Origin: Sphingobium fuliginis
Lineage (GTDB): Bacteria; Pseudomonadota; Alphaproteobacteria; Sphingomonadales; Sphingomonadaceae
Direction of reading: 5' to 3'
Assembly: GCF_004152845.1 (NCBI RefSeq)
Contig: NZ_SEON01000001.1
Location: 682,001-746,000, forward strand
Length of the DNA: 64,000 bases
The stretch's first letter is position 1. Each line of letters opens with the position of its first letter. The translations under genes and the position numbers were made by a program. Positions 51,289-60,251 of this stretch are shown in pieces. The notes under the pieces were generated by a model, which had not been told where the DNA came from, did no database searches, and was given only the letters and a program-made list of their open reading frames with translations.

Positions 51289-52169
51289 TGTCCGGTTTCC
51301 TGTGCAAGCTTTTCGATCTGGAATGCGGCGCGGCCATCCTGTTCGCCGATGGAGCCGTGCGCGACGATACGGTCGCCCACGATCAGCGGCAGGCTGCGGT
51401 TGATGGTGACGGAAATGATGTCGCCGGCCTTGAGCTGCATCAGCTCGGCCAGGGACAGGTCAGGACGCGCCAGCACCGTGCGGGCGGGCAGGCGGATGTC
51501 GCGCATGCGGTGGGCGATGCGCGCCTGCCACACCGGGTCGGCGCGTTCGTCGTCGATCGGGATGCGACTGCCCGTCAACGACTCGACGGCGCGCAGCGCG
51601 GACAGCGGGAACAGCAGGTCGACGGGCCATTCGGCATCGCGGCTGATGCTGATCAGGAAGCGTTGCAGCACCATCTGCTCGCCCGGCTGGGCCGCGGCGG
51701 CGAAGCCGATGCCGGTTTCCCGGACGATCAGACCGGCCTCTATGGCCAGCATGTCGCTCCAGCATTCCACCAGCCGGGCCATGAAGGCATCGGAAATCCG
51801 CGCGATCAGGCGATCTTCGGTCGGCGTGAACTCGCCGCGCGGCGGCAGCGCACGATTGCCGATGCCGCCATAGAAACAGTCGACCAGCGTCGAGATCATC
51901 GCCGCATCGAGCCGCAGCAGCACCTGCCCCTTGAGCGGCGCCAGGCGATAGACGCCGATGCTGGAGGAGCCGGGCACCTCATGCGCCCAGGCGCCGAATT
52001 CCAGCGCGCGCGCGTCCTGCGCGGCGACATGCGGGCGAACCCCGGCGATCGGCTCGATCAGGGCGCGCAAACGCCGGCCGAGCTTTTCGCCCAGCCGGTC
52101 CAGCCCCGACAGCATCAGCGGCGCCTGCGATTCCCCCCGCCCGAAGGCGTAGGCTTGAACGTCGGTCAT
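51285..52169 (-). CDS. fliM: Flagellar motor switch protein FliM
   Basis: C-ring protein of 294 residues. LVDCFYGGIGNRALPPRGEF with FTPTEDRLI and the CheC-like middle, and the SpoA domain at the C-terminus (LSLAELMQLKAGDIISVTIN), are recognisable. The N-terminus lacks a clear LSQxEIDALL CheY-P-binding peptide; MTDVQAYAFGRGESQAP stands there instead. Either the start is different or switching input is not through the classical peptide. Overlaps fliN by 4 bp. Confidence 0.9.
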   Translation of the reverse strand: MTDVQAYAFGRGESQAPLMLSGLDRLGEKLGRRLRALIEPIAGVRPHVAAQDARALEFGAWAHEVPGSSSIGVYRLAPLKGQVLLRLDAAMISTLVDCFYGGIGNRALPPRGEFTPTEDRLIARISDAFMARLVECWSDMLAIEAGLIVRETGIGFAAAAQPGEQMVLQRFLISISRDAEWPVDLLFPLSALRAVESLTGSRIPIDDERADPVWQARIAHRMRDIRLPARTVLARPDLSLAELMQLKAGDIISVTINRSLPLIVGDRIVAHGSIGEQDGRAAFQIEKLAQETGQ

Positions 52170-52219
52170 TTCAGTCCCCAGCCGTCCCGGGCGGGGGACT
52201 TCCCGCCGATCAGGCAGCC

Positions 52220-52879
52220 CTATTGAATAACGAAATTGGTAAAATAAACGTTATCGACGCCGCCATAGCCCGTCTTCTGCTTCAGAATGTCGTTAATAAT
52301 GCCCTTGATCTTCCCCTGAAGCGCCCTTTTCCCCTCCGGCGTCGACAGCGCCTCCACCGGCTGTTCGGCCAGCATCATCAGGACCTGGCTGCGAATCGCC
52401 ATCTCATGGACCTTGATCGCCTCGACAACGCGAATGTCGTAATAGGTCGAAACGGCGATGGAAATCTGCGCAAAGGCGTCCGTATCCGACATGTTGGAGG
52501 TGAACGGCGTCTGAAGCTGGAAATAGGTCGCCTGATAGGCCGCGGGATTGGCCGGGCTGGGCAGGTCGATGCCCTTGGCCGGGACATGGACGCCCGAAGG
52601 GGCATGACCCCCGCCGCCGCCCTCATGCCCGCCGCCTTCGCCGCCGCCACCGCCGGCATAGCCATGGGCCTTCGCCACTTCCTCGGCATTTTCCCCCGCC
52701 AGCACGAGCACGGGCTTGTTCGGATCTTCCTTCGGCCCTTCTTCCTTCGGGCTGAAGAAACCCGCGGCGTAAAGACCGCCGGCCGCGCCCGCCCCGCCAA
52801 CGACCATGGCGATGACGATGAGCAGGATCATCTTCATCCCACCGCCCTTTTTCTTCTTCGGCTTGGCGTCGTCACTCAT
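52220..52879 (-). CDS. fliL: Flagellar basal body-associated protein FliL
   Basis: Protein of 219 residues. A lysine-rich cytoplasmic start (AKPKKKKGGGMKMI) precedes a single membrane helix (LLIVIAMVVGGAGAAGGLYA). A long glycine/histidine-rich linker (about residues 70-95) follows and then the FliL periplasmic domain ending in the membrane-proximal strands. It surrounds stator units and influences torque. The Gly/His linker is longer than in most FliL proteins and could bind metal, which is speculation. Confidence 0.88.
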   Translation of the reverse strand: MSDDAKPKKKKGGGMKMILLIVIAMVVGGAGAAGGLYAAGFFSPKEEGPKEDPNKPVLVLAGENAEEVAKAHGYAGGGGGEGGGHEGGGGGHAPSGVHVPAKGIDLPSPANPAAYQATYFQLQTPFTSNMSDTDAFAQISIAVSTYYDIRVVEAIKVHEMAIRSQVLMMLAEQPVEALSTPEGKRALQGKIKGIINDILKQKTGYGGVDNVYFTNFVIQ

Positions 52880-52907
52880 CGGTCAAAGTCCCCCGCAATC
52901 CATGTCG

Positions 52908-54758
52908 TCAGGCATAGCGCGCGCGCGCGGCGGGATTGCCGGCATGGCGCAGCTCGTCATGGTTAAGAACGGCCGGATCGCCGGAATTTTTAGGGGCGAA
53001 TGCGCTATTTTCCTGGGGACGCCAACGGCCCTGCCCCTGCGATTGCGCCATGTTCTGGCCGTTGTTCGCCCATGCGTTCGCGCCCTGGGAACCCTGTTGC
53101 TGCGCGCCCTGCTGCTGGGAGGATTGCTGTTGATTGGCGCTGTCCGCCCGCGCCGCTTCCGCGACAGGAGGCGCGCGTTCGATCTTCACCTCGGCAATGC
53201 GCACCGCCGAAAGTCCGGCATCAAGGCGCAGACGGTCGCTGTCCTGGCGCAGCGCCATTTCGGCGGCTTCGCTGGCGACGGTCAGGCTGACCGCCGCGCC
53301 GTCGCTGCCCTGGCGGATGTCCACCTGCACGGCCCCAAGCTGGTCGGCGTTGATCTGGAACCGCCCCTGCGCACCGTTCGCGGACAGCCCGGCAATCTCG
53401 CGGGCGAGGCCGTCGATCCACTGGCCGGAAACGCCCATGTCGACGATCTGCGCGCCAAGGCTGGCGGACAGGTCGGCCGGCGGCGGCGCGACGGCCGACG
53501 GCACCGGCTGCGCGGAAACGGGCTGGGCGAGCGGCATCGGGGGCACGGCATCGACCGGGTCATGCTGGACGGCATGGGCCGGCACGGCATCGACCGGCGT
53601 GGCGGCCCTGCCCGTTTCGACGCGGGCCGCGAGCGGTTCCCCGGCGCGGACCGGCGTGCCCGGCTGGCGGGCAGCGACCTGATCGCGCACGAGCTGGAGC
53701 AGGGCGAGCGCCTCGGACTTCACCGGGGCGCTGCCGGGATGCGCAGCGGGAACCGGGCCTTCCGGCTGGTCGGCCGATGCCGCAGGCGCTTCAATGGCTG
53801 GCTGCACAGGGGCGTCCGCCACGGGAGTCGGTTCAACCGTCGACTGGGCGGGAACCGGCTGTCCGGCAGACTGAGGCGGCAAGGGCGCCGCTACCGGCAG
53901 ATTCTTGCCGCGATCCGGCTTGGCGGGCGCCGTTTGCGCGACCGGGGCTGTGGATGGCGGCAGCGCCTGCGCCGGAACGCTTGGCGGGGCCGGCATCTGG
54001 ACAGCAGCGACGACCGTTGCCGGAGCCTGTGCCGCCTCGGCCTGCTCCTTCGGCCTGTCGCTGTCGCCCGGCTCGGCTTCCGCCGGCTCGTCGGCATGCT
54101 CCACCGCCGCGGCTTCGGGCAAGGCATCCACCTTTTCCGGCCTGGTTTCCTTGCCGGGGCGCGGGGCCTTGACCTGGGGATCGGGCGTCGCGACCGGCAG
54201 TTCCGGCCCGCCGACCTCGCCCTCTTCCATCGCGACCGGCGCCGCAGCAGGCATTTCCGCCGCGACCTCCTCGACGGAACCGCTATCCACCGCAGGGCCG
54301 GCATCCACCATAGGGCCAGCATCCACCGCAGGCGCCGTCTCCCGAACGGCGGCCTCGGCTGGCGCGTCGATCTTCCTCGCAAGTCCGGGCGGCAGCGGCA
54401 GCGAATCCTTGCGGTGGCTCTGCACCGCCCTCAATGCGTTGGCCAGACCGAAAGGCAAGGGGGAAGCCGTCTCGACCTCCGGATCGCCGCCATCGGCTTT
54501 GCCGGCCTTGGGCAGTGCGGGCTCCATGCCCTCGGCTTCATCCGCGACCGCCGGGGCGATCCCTTGCGGCGGGCCCGCGATCCCCGCGCTTTCCTGCGCT
54601 TCGGGCAAAGCGGCCATCGTGCCGTTCAGCAGCTGGGCGAAATCCGCCGCCCCCTCCGCAGGCACGGCCGACGCAGCCGCGCCATCGGCGGGCATCGGCG
54701 TCGCCGCCGAGGAAAAGAGCAGCGCCTTGAGGCTGGTCAGCATGTTCACGTCAGACAT
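52908..54758 (-). CDS. fliK: Flagellar hook-length control protein FliK
   Basis: Protein of 616 residues. About 450 residues are rich in Pro, Ala and Glu and low in complexity, as expected for the molecular ruler. The C-terminal FliK domain (WIDGLAREIAGLSANGAQGR, then FQINADQLGAVQVDIRQGSD and SAVRIAEVKI) switches export specificity through FlhB. A Gln-rich tail (about residues 560-580) follows. The start at 54,758 overlaps fliJ by 8 bp. Confidence 0.88.
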   Translation of the reverse strand: MSDVNMLTSLKALLFSSAATPMPADGAAASAVPAEGAADFAQLLNGTMAALPEAQESAGIAGPPQGIAPAVADEAEGMEPALPKAGKADGGDPEVETASPLPFGLANALRAVQSHRKDSLPLPPGLARKIDAPAEAAVRETAPAVDAGPMVDAGPAVDSGSVEEVAAEMPAAAPVAMEEGEVGGPELPVATPDPQVKAPRPGKETRPEKVDALPEAAAVEHADEPAEAEPGDSDRPKEQAEAAQAPATVVAAVQMPAPPSVPAQALPPSTAPVAQTAPAKPDRGKNLPVAAPLPPQSAGQPVPAQSTVEPTPVADAPVQPAIEAPAASADQPEGPVPAAHPGSAPVKSEALALLQLVRDQVAARQPGTPVRAGEPLAARVETGRAATPVDAVPAHAVQHDPVDAVPPMPLAQPVSAQPVPSAVAPPPADLSASLGAQIVDMGVSGQWIDGLAREIAGLSANGAQGRFQINADQLGAVQVDIRQGSDGAAVSLTVASEAAEMALRQDSDRLRLDAGLSAVRIAEVKIERAPPVAEAARADSANQQQSSQQQGAQQQGSQGANAWANNGQNMAQSQGQGRWRPQENSAFAPKNSGDPAVLNHDELRHAGNPAARARYA

Positions 54759-55176
54759 CTCCTGTCCTCTGCATCCGGCGATAGCGCGGCAGAGCCGCAA
54801 GCTTGTTCTCCCGCCATTCCTCCAGGTCCGCGCGGGCGCGATCCTTGAGCTTCACGGCGATTTCGCGATCCCGATTGGCCGCGAGGGAAAGGCCTTCCTT
54901 GACCTCCACCTTGCGGCGCGCATCGTAGAGCGCACCATCCAACTGGCGCCCCGCCTGTTCCAGACGGCCCGCCAGTTCCTGCATCGCTGCAAAATTCGCG
55001 CCAGTTGCGACGCCCTGCCCGGTAAAAAGATCGTTCCGCACATTGCGCAGCCGCTCGACATTGCGGGCAAGGCCCTCCGCCTCGTCGCGGGCGCGGGCGG
55101 TTTCGGCCGCGGCCATGGCATGCTGGACATGGCGGACGCGCAGCACGCGCTGGCGGCGGGCGACTTCGCCCTTCAC
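54751..55176 (-). CDS. fliJ: Flagellar export chaperone-like protein FliJ
   Basis: Coiled-coil protein of 141 residues, charged and almost entirely helical (RLRNVRNDLFTGQGVATGAN; LEQAGRQLDGALYDARRKVE). It links the FliI ATPase ring to FlhA and escorts substrates. Identification rests on size, coiled-coil character and position directly after fliI with a 4-bp overlap. Confidence 0.85.
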   Translation of the reverse strand: MKGEVARRQRVLRVRHVQHAMAAAETARARDEAEGLARNVERLRNVRNDLFTGQGVATGANFAAMQELAGRLEQAGRQLDGALYDARRKVEVKEGLSLAANRDREIAVKLKDRARADLEEWRENKLAALPRYRRMQRTGDV

Positions 55177-56501
55177 GCGCCGAACTCGGCGATCAGGGCA
55201 TGGGCGCTGGTGTCGAGGTCGATGAAGCTCTTCTGATCCTGACGAATGAAGTCGAGGACTTCCTGTCGCCGCTGCACGGCTTCATCGATCACCGGATCGT
55301 TGCCGGGGCGGTAGGCGCCCATCAGGATGAGGTCGCGATTTTCCTCATAGGCGGCCCAGAGGCGGCGATAGGCGGCGGCGGCAAGGCGATGCTCGTCCGG
55401 CACGACATCCGCCATGACGCGGGACAGCGACTTGCCGACATCGATCGCCGGGAAGATCGCCTGTTCCGACAGATGGCGCGACAGCACGAAATGCCCGTCG
55501 ACAATGGCGCGGGCGGCGTCGACGATCGGATCGTCCGTATCGTCGCCATCGGCCAGCACGGTGTAGAGCGCGGTGATCGACCCGCCAGTCCGGGCGTCGA
55601 CGCCGGCGCGCTCGACCAGACGCGGGATCAGCGCCAGCGCGGAGGGCGGATAGCCCTTCATCGCGGGCGGTTCGCCCAATGCCAGCCCGATCTCGCGCTG
55701 GGCATGGGCGCAGCGGGTCAGGCTGTCGATCAGCAGCAGCACCTTCTTGCCCCGCGCCCGGAAATATTCGGCAATGGCGGTGGCGCGGGCCGCGGCGCGC
55801 AGGCGCAGCACCGGCGGATGGTCGGCGGGCACGGCGACGACGATGCTCTTGTGCATCGCGCCCTTCAATTTGGTCTCCAGGAAATCGCTGACCTCGCGTC
55901 CGCGCTCCCCGATCAGGCCCGCGACGACGATGTCGGCTTCGGCGCCCTGGATCATCTGGCCCATCAGCACCGATTTGCCGACGCCGGACCCCGCGATGAT
56001 CGCGATGCGCTGGCCGCGTCCGGCGGTCAGCAGCGCATTCACCGCACGCACGCCCAGGTCGAACGGCTCGGTGACGCGGCCCCGGTCGAGCACATTGCCC
56101 TTGACGCCGTTCAATGGCCACGACCCGCCCGCGATGATCGGCCCCTTGCGGTCCAGCGGCTGACCCATGGCGTCGATGACGCGGCCGATAAGGCCTTCGC
56201 CCACCTGCACCATGGTCGCCTGGGAATCCGGTTCGACCCGCGCCCCATTTTCCAGCGGCGCGTCGCTGTCGAGCGGCACCAGCAGCGTCCTGTCGCCGCG
56301 AAAGCCCACAACCTCGGCGCGGCAGACCGTCCCGTCCGAAGCGATCACCCGCGCGCCCGCACCGATGGGACGGCGAAAGCCGGTGACTTCCAGCATGCCC
56401 GCATCATGGCTGACCAGCCGGCCGACATGGCGCGGCTGCCGGTTCTGCACCTGCATATGGTCGAACAGCGTTTCCGCCTGGGCCAGCGAGGCGCGAATCA
56501 T
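55173..56501 (-). CDS. fliI: Flagellum-specific ATPase FliI
   Basis: Export ATPase of 442 residues, related to F1-ATPase beta. Walker A GSGVGKSVLMGQM, VVAGLIGERGREVSDFLE, the Walker B region KKVLLLIDSLTRCAHAQREI and GYPPSALALIPRLVERAG are diagnostic. Works with FliH and FliJ. Its first base is shared with the fliH stop region (56,501) and it overlaps fliJ by 4 bp. Confidence 0.97.
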   Translation of the reverse strand: MIRASLAQAETLFDHMQVQNRQPRHVGRLVSHDAGMLEVTGFRRPIGAGARVIASDGTVCRAEVVGFRGDRTLLVPLDSDAPLENGARVEPDSQATMVQVGEGLIGRVIDAMGQPLDRKGPIIAGGSWPLNGVKGNVLDRGRVTEPFDLGVRAVNALLTAGRGQRIAIIAGSGVGKSVLMGQMIQGAEADIVVAGLIGERGREVSDFLETKLKGAMHKSIVVAVPADHPPVLRLRAAARATAIAEYFRARGKKVLLLIDSLTRCAHAQREIGLALGEPPAMKGYPPSALALIPRLVERAGVDARTGGSITALYTVLADGDDTDDPIVDAARAIVDGHFVLSRHLSEQAIFPAIDVGKSLSRVMADVVPDEHRLAAAAYRRLWAAYEENRDLILMGAYRPGNDPVIDEAVQRRQEVLDFIRQDQKSFIDLDTSAHALIAEFGA

Positions 56502-57133
56502 CAGGCCTTGCCCTCCATATCGTCCAGCAGGGCGCGCAGGCGCGACAGACGCACATCCGGGCCGTCCTCGACCCAGCCGTCGGCGGTTTCAAGGCGCACG
56601 CAGCCGCGCTGCATCGCGCCGTCGGGCACCAGCTTCACGCCGATGCTCTCGCCTTCCAACAGTTCGATGTCGTCGGGATGCAGGTGCAGCGCGCCCTTTT
56701 CGTCATTGTCCTCGATGAAGGCGGCCACGCTGTCGCAGCGCTGGAGCAGCCGTTCGATGTCGATCTCGACCTCGCCCACGATCTGCTCCACCAGCCGGAC
56801 CACGGTCGCGGAAAGCATGGTGGACAGCATGCCGCTGGGCGCCGGCGCCAGCAGTTCCAGCGCTTGGGCAAGCTGCTGGCGGGCCTGCGTCTCGGCCGCA
56901 TGGGCTTCCGCCGTCACGCGGCTGCCTTCGTCGAAGCCCATGGCGAAGGCTTCGATCCGCGCCTGTTCCAGCACATCCTCTTCGCTTTCCGGAATGCTGT
57001 CATGCACCGGCTGGCCGGGCGCGGCATGCGCAGGCGCGAACAGGCTGCGGAAGCCGCCGCTCGTCACCTGTCCCATGCCGCCCAGCGGTATGCTGGCGAC
57101 TTCCGCATTGCTCCAGAGCTTAGACAAAATCAT
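56501..57133 (-). CDS. fliH: Flagellar assembly protein FliH
   Basis: Regulator of the FliI ATPase, about 210 residues. A helical middle (EEDVLEQARIEAFAMGFDEG; AHAAETQARQQLAQALELLA) and a C-terminal domain (VRLVEQIVGEVEIDIERLLQ and HLHPDDIELLEGE) match the FliH/type III stator family. The ATG at 57,133 overlaps the end of fliG by 14 bp; the frame opens further upstream but inside fliG. Confidence 0.88.
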   Translation of the reverse strand: MILSKLWSNAEVASIPLGGMGQVTSGGFRSLFAPAHAAPGQPVHDSIPESEEDVLEQARIEAFAMGFDEGSRVTAEAHAAETQARQQLAQALELLAPAPSGMLSTMLSATVVRLVEQIVGEVEIDIERLLQRCDSVAAFIEDNDEKGALHLHPDDIELLEGESIGVKLVPDGAMQRGCVRLETADGWVEDGPDVRLSRLRALLDDMEGKA

Positions 57134-58133
57134 TCCCCTTGCCGCCCAGCATGATGGTGCCCGCATCGGCCATGCGGCGCGCGGTGGCGATGATCAGCTT
57201 CTGCGCGTCGATGACCTCGGCCAGGCGGATCGGCCCGCGTTCCTCGATCTCGTCGGCAATGGCCTGCGCGGCGCGGGCGGACATGGAACCGAATATCTTC
57301 GCCTTCAGCATGTCGTTCGCGCCCTTCAGCGCGACCACCAGGATCGAACTGTCGACGGTGCGCATCAGCGTGCCCATATTCTTGTCGTCCATGTCGATCA
57401 GGTTGTCGAAGACGAACATCTCCTCCTCGATCGTCTGGGCGACCATCTTGTCCCGCTTGGCCAGCGCCTTGATGATGCGCTGTTCATTCTCCTTGCGGAC
57501 ATTGTTCATGATCGCCGCCGCCTCGATGGTGCCGCCGCGCTGCGAGGCCCCGCCCTGCTTCTTGGCCATGTTGCCGCGCAGCAGGAGCTGCTCCAGATCG
57601 TCCAGCGCCTCGTTCGACACGGGGCCGAGCGTGGCGATGCGGTAGACCACTTCTTCCTGATATTCGGTCGGCAGCAATTGCAGCACGTCGGCGGCGATCG
57701 GCGCCTCCAGATGGGCGAGGACGATGGCCATGATCTGCGGATGCTCCGCCTCGATCAGCACGGCGATCTCCTTGGCGTCCATCCATTTCAGCATCTCAAG
57801 CTGGGTGGAGCGGGTCGGCGGGGTGATGCGGGCCAGCATATTCTCGGCCCGCTCCTCGCCCAGCGCCTTGGTCATCGCGCCGCGAATATGGCGGGTCGCG
57901 CCATAGCCGATAGTGGTGCGCTTCTTCGCCTTGGTGACGAAATGATCGAGCGCCTCATTGACTTCCTCGACCTGCACGTCGGCCACATCGTACATCGCAT
58001 AGCCAAGCTGGCGCACTTCGTCCGGCTCCAGGCGCGAGAGGATCTGCGCGGCCTCATCCTCGTCGAACAGCATCAGCAGGACGGCGGCGGCGGCGCTGCC
58101 CTTCAGCGCCGTGGCGGTGGCGGCGTCAGGCAT
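57120..58133 (-). CDS. fliG: Flagellar motor switch protein FliG
   Basis: Rotor protein of 337 residues that contacts the stator. The N-terminal domain (GSAAAAVLLMLFDEDEAAQI and LSRLEPDEVRQLG), the EHPQIMAIVLAHLEAPIAAD signature of the middle domain, and the C-terminal torque domain with IDMDDKNMGTLMRTVDSSIL and SARAAQAIADEIEERGPIRL are typical. Overlaps fliF by 8 bp and fliH by 14 bp. Confidence 0.96.
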   Translation of the reverse strand: MPDAATATALKGSAAAAVLLMLFDEDEAAQILSRLEPDEVRQLGYAMYDVADVQVEEVNEALDHFVTKAKKRTTIGYGATRHIRGAMTKALGEERAENMLARITPPTRSTQLEMLKWMDAKEIAVLIEAEHPQIMAIVLAHLEAPIAADVLQLLPTEYQEEVVYRIATLGPVSNEALDDLEQLLLRGNMAKKQGGASQRGGTIEAAAIMNNVRKENEQRIIKALAKRDKMVAQTIEEEMFVFDNLIDMDDKNMGTLMRTVDSSILVVALKGANDMLKAKIFGSMSARAAQAIADEIEERGPIRLAEVIDAQKLIIATARRMADAGTIMLGGKGNDFV

Positions 58134-59877
58134 TTTCCTTCTTCCCTTCCTTCAGAAGGTCGCGGACGACCAGCGCCGCGCGATCGGGGTCCTGCTTCAC
58201 GAAATTGCGGATCAGGTCGGCGCGCTGGGCATAGTCGTAAGTGGAGGAGATCATGTCGAGCGTGACCGGCGTCGACCCATCCGGGTTGACCGTCGCCTGA
58301 CGGGTGATCTCGGTCGAGATTTCGCGGCCGATCTTCTGGCCCTCGGCGGCGACCTGTTCGGCGGCGGCGGCCTGAGCGGCGGCGCGGCGCTTCAGCAGCG
58401 GCCGGCCGATGCCGAAGATCACCAGCAGGGCGACCAGCAGCGCAGAGACGTTGCGCACCAGCGGCGACACCCATCCGGCTTCATACCAGGGCGCCTGAAC
58501 CACTTCTTCCTTGGCGAAGCTGCGGGCGGAAAGGGCCACCACGTCGCCCCGCGCCTGGTCGAAACCGACCGCCCCCTTCACCAAAGCCTCCAGGGCCGCG
58601 ATCTCCTGCGCCGAACGCGGCTTGCCGTCGGGCCCGTTGTCCAGCGCGACCGCGACCGACAGGCGCTTGACCGTGCCGATAGCGTCCCTGGTCACGGAAA
58701 CCTCGCGGCCCAGTTCGAAGCTGCGGTTGAAGGTTTCCTCGGTCTTCATCAGCGGATTGGGCGGCGTGCCGGGCTGGGCTGCGGTCTGGGCGCTGGCGGC
58801 GCCCTGCGCGACGGCCTGGCCATTGGGATTGGTCTGCGTCACGGTCGGATTGACCGGCGCCTGATTGCTGAGCGCGCCGGGAATGCCGCTCGCTTCGCCG
58901 CCCGCGCCCTGACCGCGCGGGTCGGATGCCCAGGTGCCCTGTTCGCTGCGAAGACGCGCTTCATCCTGCGGATAGGTTTCGCGGGTCGCCTGCCGCTCCG
59001 CGAAGTTCAGTTCGGCATGCACTTCGGTCGAGAATTTGCCCGCGCCCAGAATCGGCGTCAGCAGCGCGATCACCGACTGGCGATAGCGATCCTCCATCTT
59101 GGTCTGGACGGCCAACTGGCGGTCGTCGGCGGCGTTGCTGTCATTATTGCTGAGCAGACGGCCATTCTGATCGACGACCGATATGTCCTCCGGATTGAGT
59201 TCCGGGATCGACGAAGCCACCAGATGCACGATGGCGCTGACCTGCTGGTCGGTCAGCGACCGGCCGGAGGCAAGACGCAGCATCACCGATGCGGAGGGTT
59301 TGGACCGTTCGCGCAGGAAGACGCTGGGCGGCTCGACCGCAAGGTGGACCTTGGCGCTCTCCACGCTGTCGATCGCTTCGATGGTGCGGGCCAGGTCCAT
59401 TTCGCGGGCGGAGCGCAGCTTTTCGCCTTCCACCGCGCGCGATGCGCCCATGGGCAGGCTGTCGATCATGCTGTTGCCGTCGGGCGCGCTCTTGGGCAGG
59501 CCCTGGGCGGCGAGCATCATCTTCGCCTTGAAATAATCGTCCTCGCCAACGGTCATGCTGCCCGAATTGTCGAAGTCGTAGCGGATGCCATTCTGGTCCA
59601 GCACGCTCGCAACCGCCGACTTGTCGGCATCGGGCAGGGCACGGAACAGGTCGCGCTGCGGCGGTTCGCGCAGGGCGAGCCAGGCCGCGCCAGCGGTCGC
59701 GACGACGCCCAGCAGGCCCAGCAGCGGCAGGCTCTTCGCCACGGCGGGCTGCTTCATGAAGCCGGTGAAGCGCGCCTTCAGCGCATCGACGCCCTTCGCG
59801 CCGCCCGGAAAGGCGGGGCTGGTGGCCGGGAGAGCGGCGGCGCCGCCGACGGAGGGGGTGAGTGCGTTCTCGCTCAT
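58126..59877 (-). CDS. fliF: Flagellar MS-ring protein FliF
   Basis: Membrane ring protein of 583 residues with two transmembrane helices (LPLLGLLGVVATAGAAWLAL near residue 50; VSALLVALLVIFGIGRPLLK near residue 455). The periplasmic ring-building motifs (YFKAKMMLAAQGLPKSAPDG; ARTIEAIDSVESAKVHLAVE) and a Pro/Gln/Ala-rich variable segment around residues 300-370 are present. The C-terminus binds FliG, whose gene follows with an 8-bp overlap. Confidence 0.96.
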   Translation of the reverse strand: MSENALTPSVGGAAALPATSPAFPGGAKGVDALKARFTGFMKQPAVAKSLPLLGLLGVVATAGAAWLALREPPQRDLFRALPDADKSAVASVLDQNGIRYDFDNSGSMTVGEDDYFKAKMMLAAQGLPKSAPDGNSMIDSLPMGASRAVEGEKLRSAREMDLARTIEAIDSVESAKVHLAVEPPSVFLRERSKPSASVMLRLASGRSLTDQQVSAIVHLVASSIPELNPEDISVVDQNGRLLSNNDSNAADDRQLAVQTKMEDRYRQSVIALLTPILGAGKFSTEVHAELNFAERQATRETYPQDEARLRSEQGTWASDPRGQGAGGEASGIPGALSNQAPVNPTVTQTNPNGQAVAQGAASAQTAAQPGTPPNPLMKTEETFNRSFELGREVSVTRDAIGTVKRLSVAVALDNGPDGKPRSAQEIAALEALVKGAVGFDQARGDVVALSARSFAKEEVVQAPWYEAGWVSPLVRNVSALLVALLVIFGIGRPLLKRRAAAQAAAAEQVAAEGQKIGREISTEITRQATVNPDGSTPVTLDMISSTYDYAQRADLIRNFVKQDPDRAALVVRDLLKEGKKENA

Positions 59878-59878
59878 A

Positions 59879-60238
59879 TTACACCGGCATGCTCATGATG
59901 TCCTTGTATGCGGACAGCAATTTGTTGCGGACCTGAAGGGTGGCTTCGAAGCTGACGGACGCCTGCTGCTTGGCCAGCATGACCCCGGCAATATCGGTGG
60001 TTTCCCCCCGTTCGAACGAGGCGGCTGCTTCGCCCGCCTGGTTCTGCAGGCCGTTCACCTGCTCCAGCGCCGATTTCAGCGCATCGGTAAAGCCGCCCGG
60101 CGCGGTTGCGCCATTGGTGCCGACCGCGGAGCCAGGGCCGACATTGCCGGTCTGGGCGACGTCGCGCAGCGCCGCGTTCTTCTGGAGGATGGCGTTGCGG
60201 ATCGCCATCACGCTATCGGTCGGAGAAATTCCGGACAT
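59879..60238 (-). CDS. fliE: Flagellar hook-basal body protein FliE
   Basis: Protein of 119 residues joining the MS ring to the rod. The C-terminal pattern VMLAKQQASVSFEATLQVRN followed by KLLSAYKDIMSM is the FliE signature. The upstream FTDALKSALEQVNGLQNQAG is also conserved. One bp upstream of fliF and 13 bp downstream of the flbD-like gene. Confidence 0.95.
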   Translation of the reverse strand: MSGISPTDSVMAIRNAILQKNAALRDVAQTGNVGPGSAVGTNGATAPGGFTDALKSALEQVNGLQNQAGEAAASFERGETTDIAGVMLAKQQASVSFEATLQVRNKLLSAYKDIMSMPV

Positions 60239-60251
60239 GCCCTATTCCTCC

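Noticed and set aside
52806..54848. Plus-strand open frame of 680 codons
   Set aside because: Antisense to fliK, an Ala/Pro-rich gene that leaves the opposite strand free of stops; product is Arg/Gly low complexity.
55200..58265. Very long plus-strand open frame (1021 codons) opposite fliI-fliH-fliG
   Set aside because: It is the antisense shadow of well-identified overlapping flagellar genes in high-GC DNA; its product is His/Gln/Arg-rich without domains.
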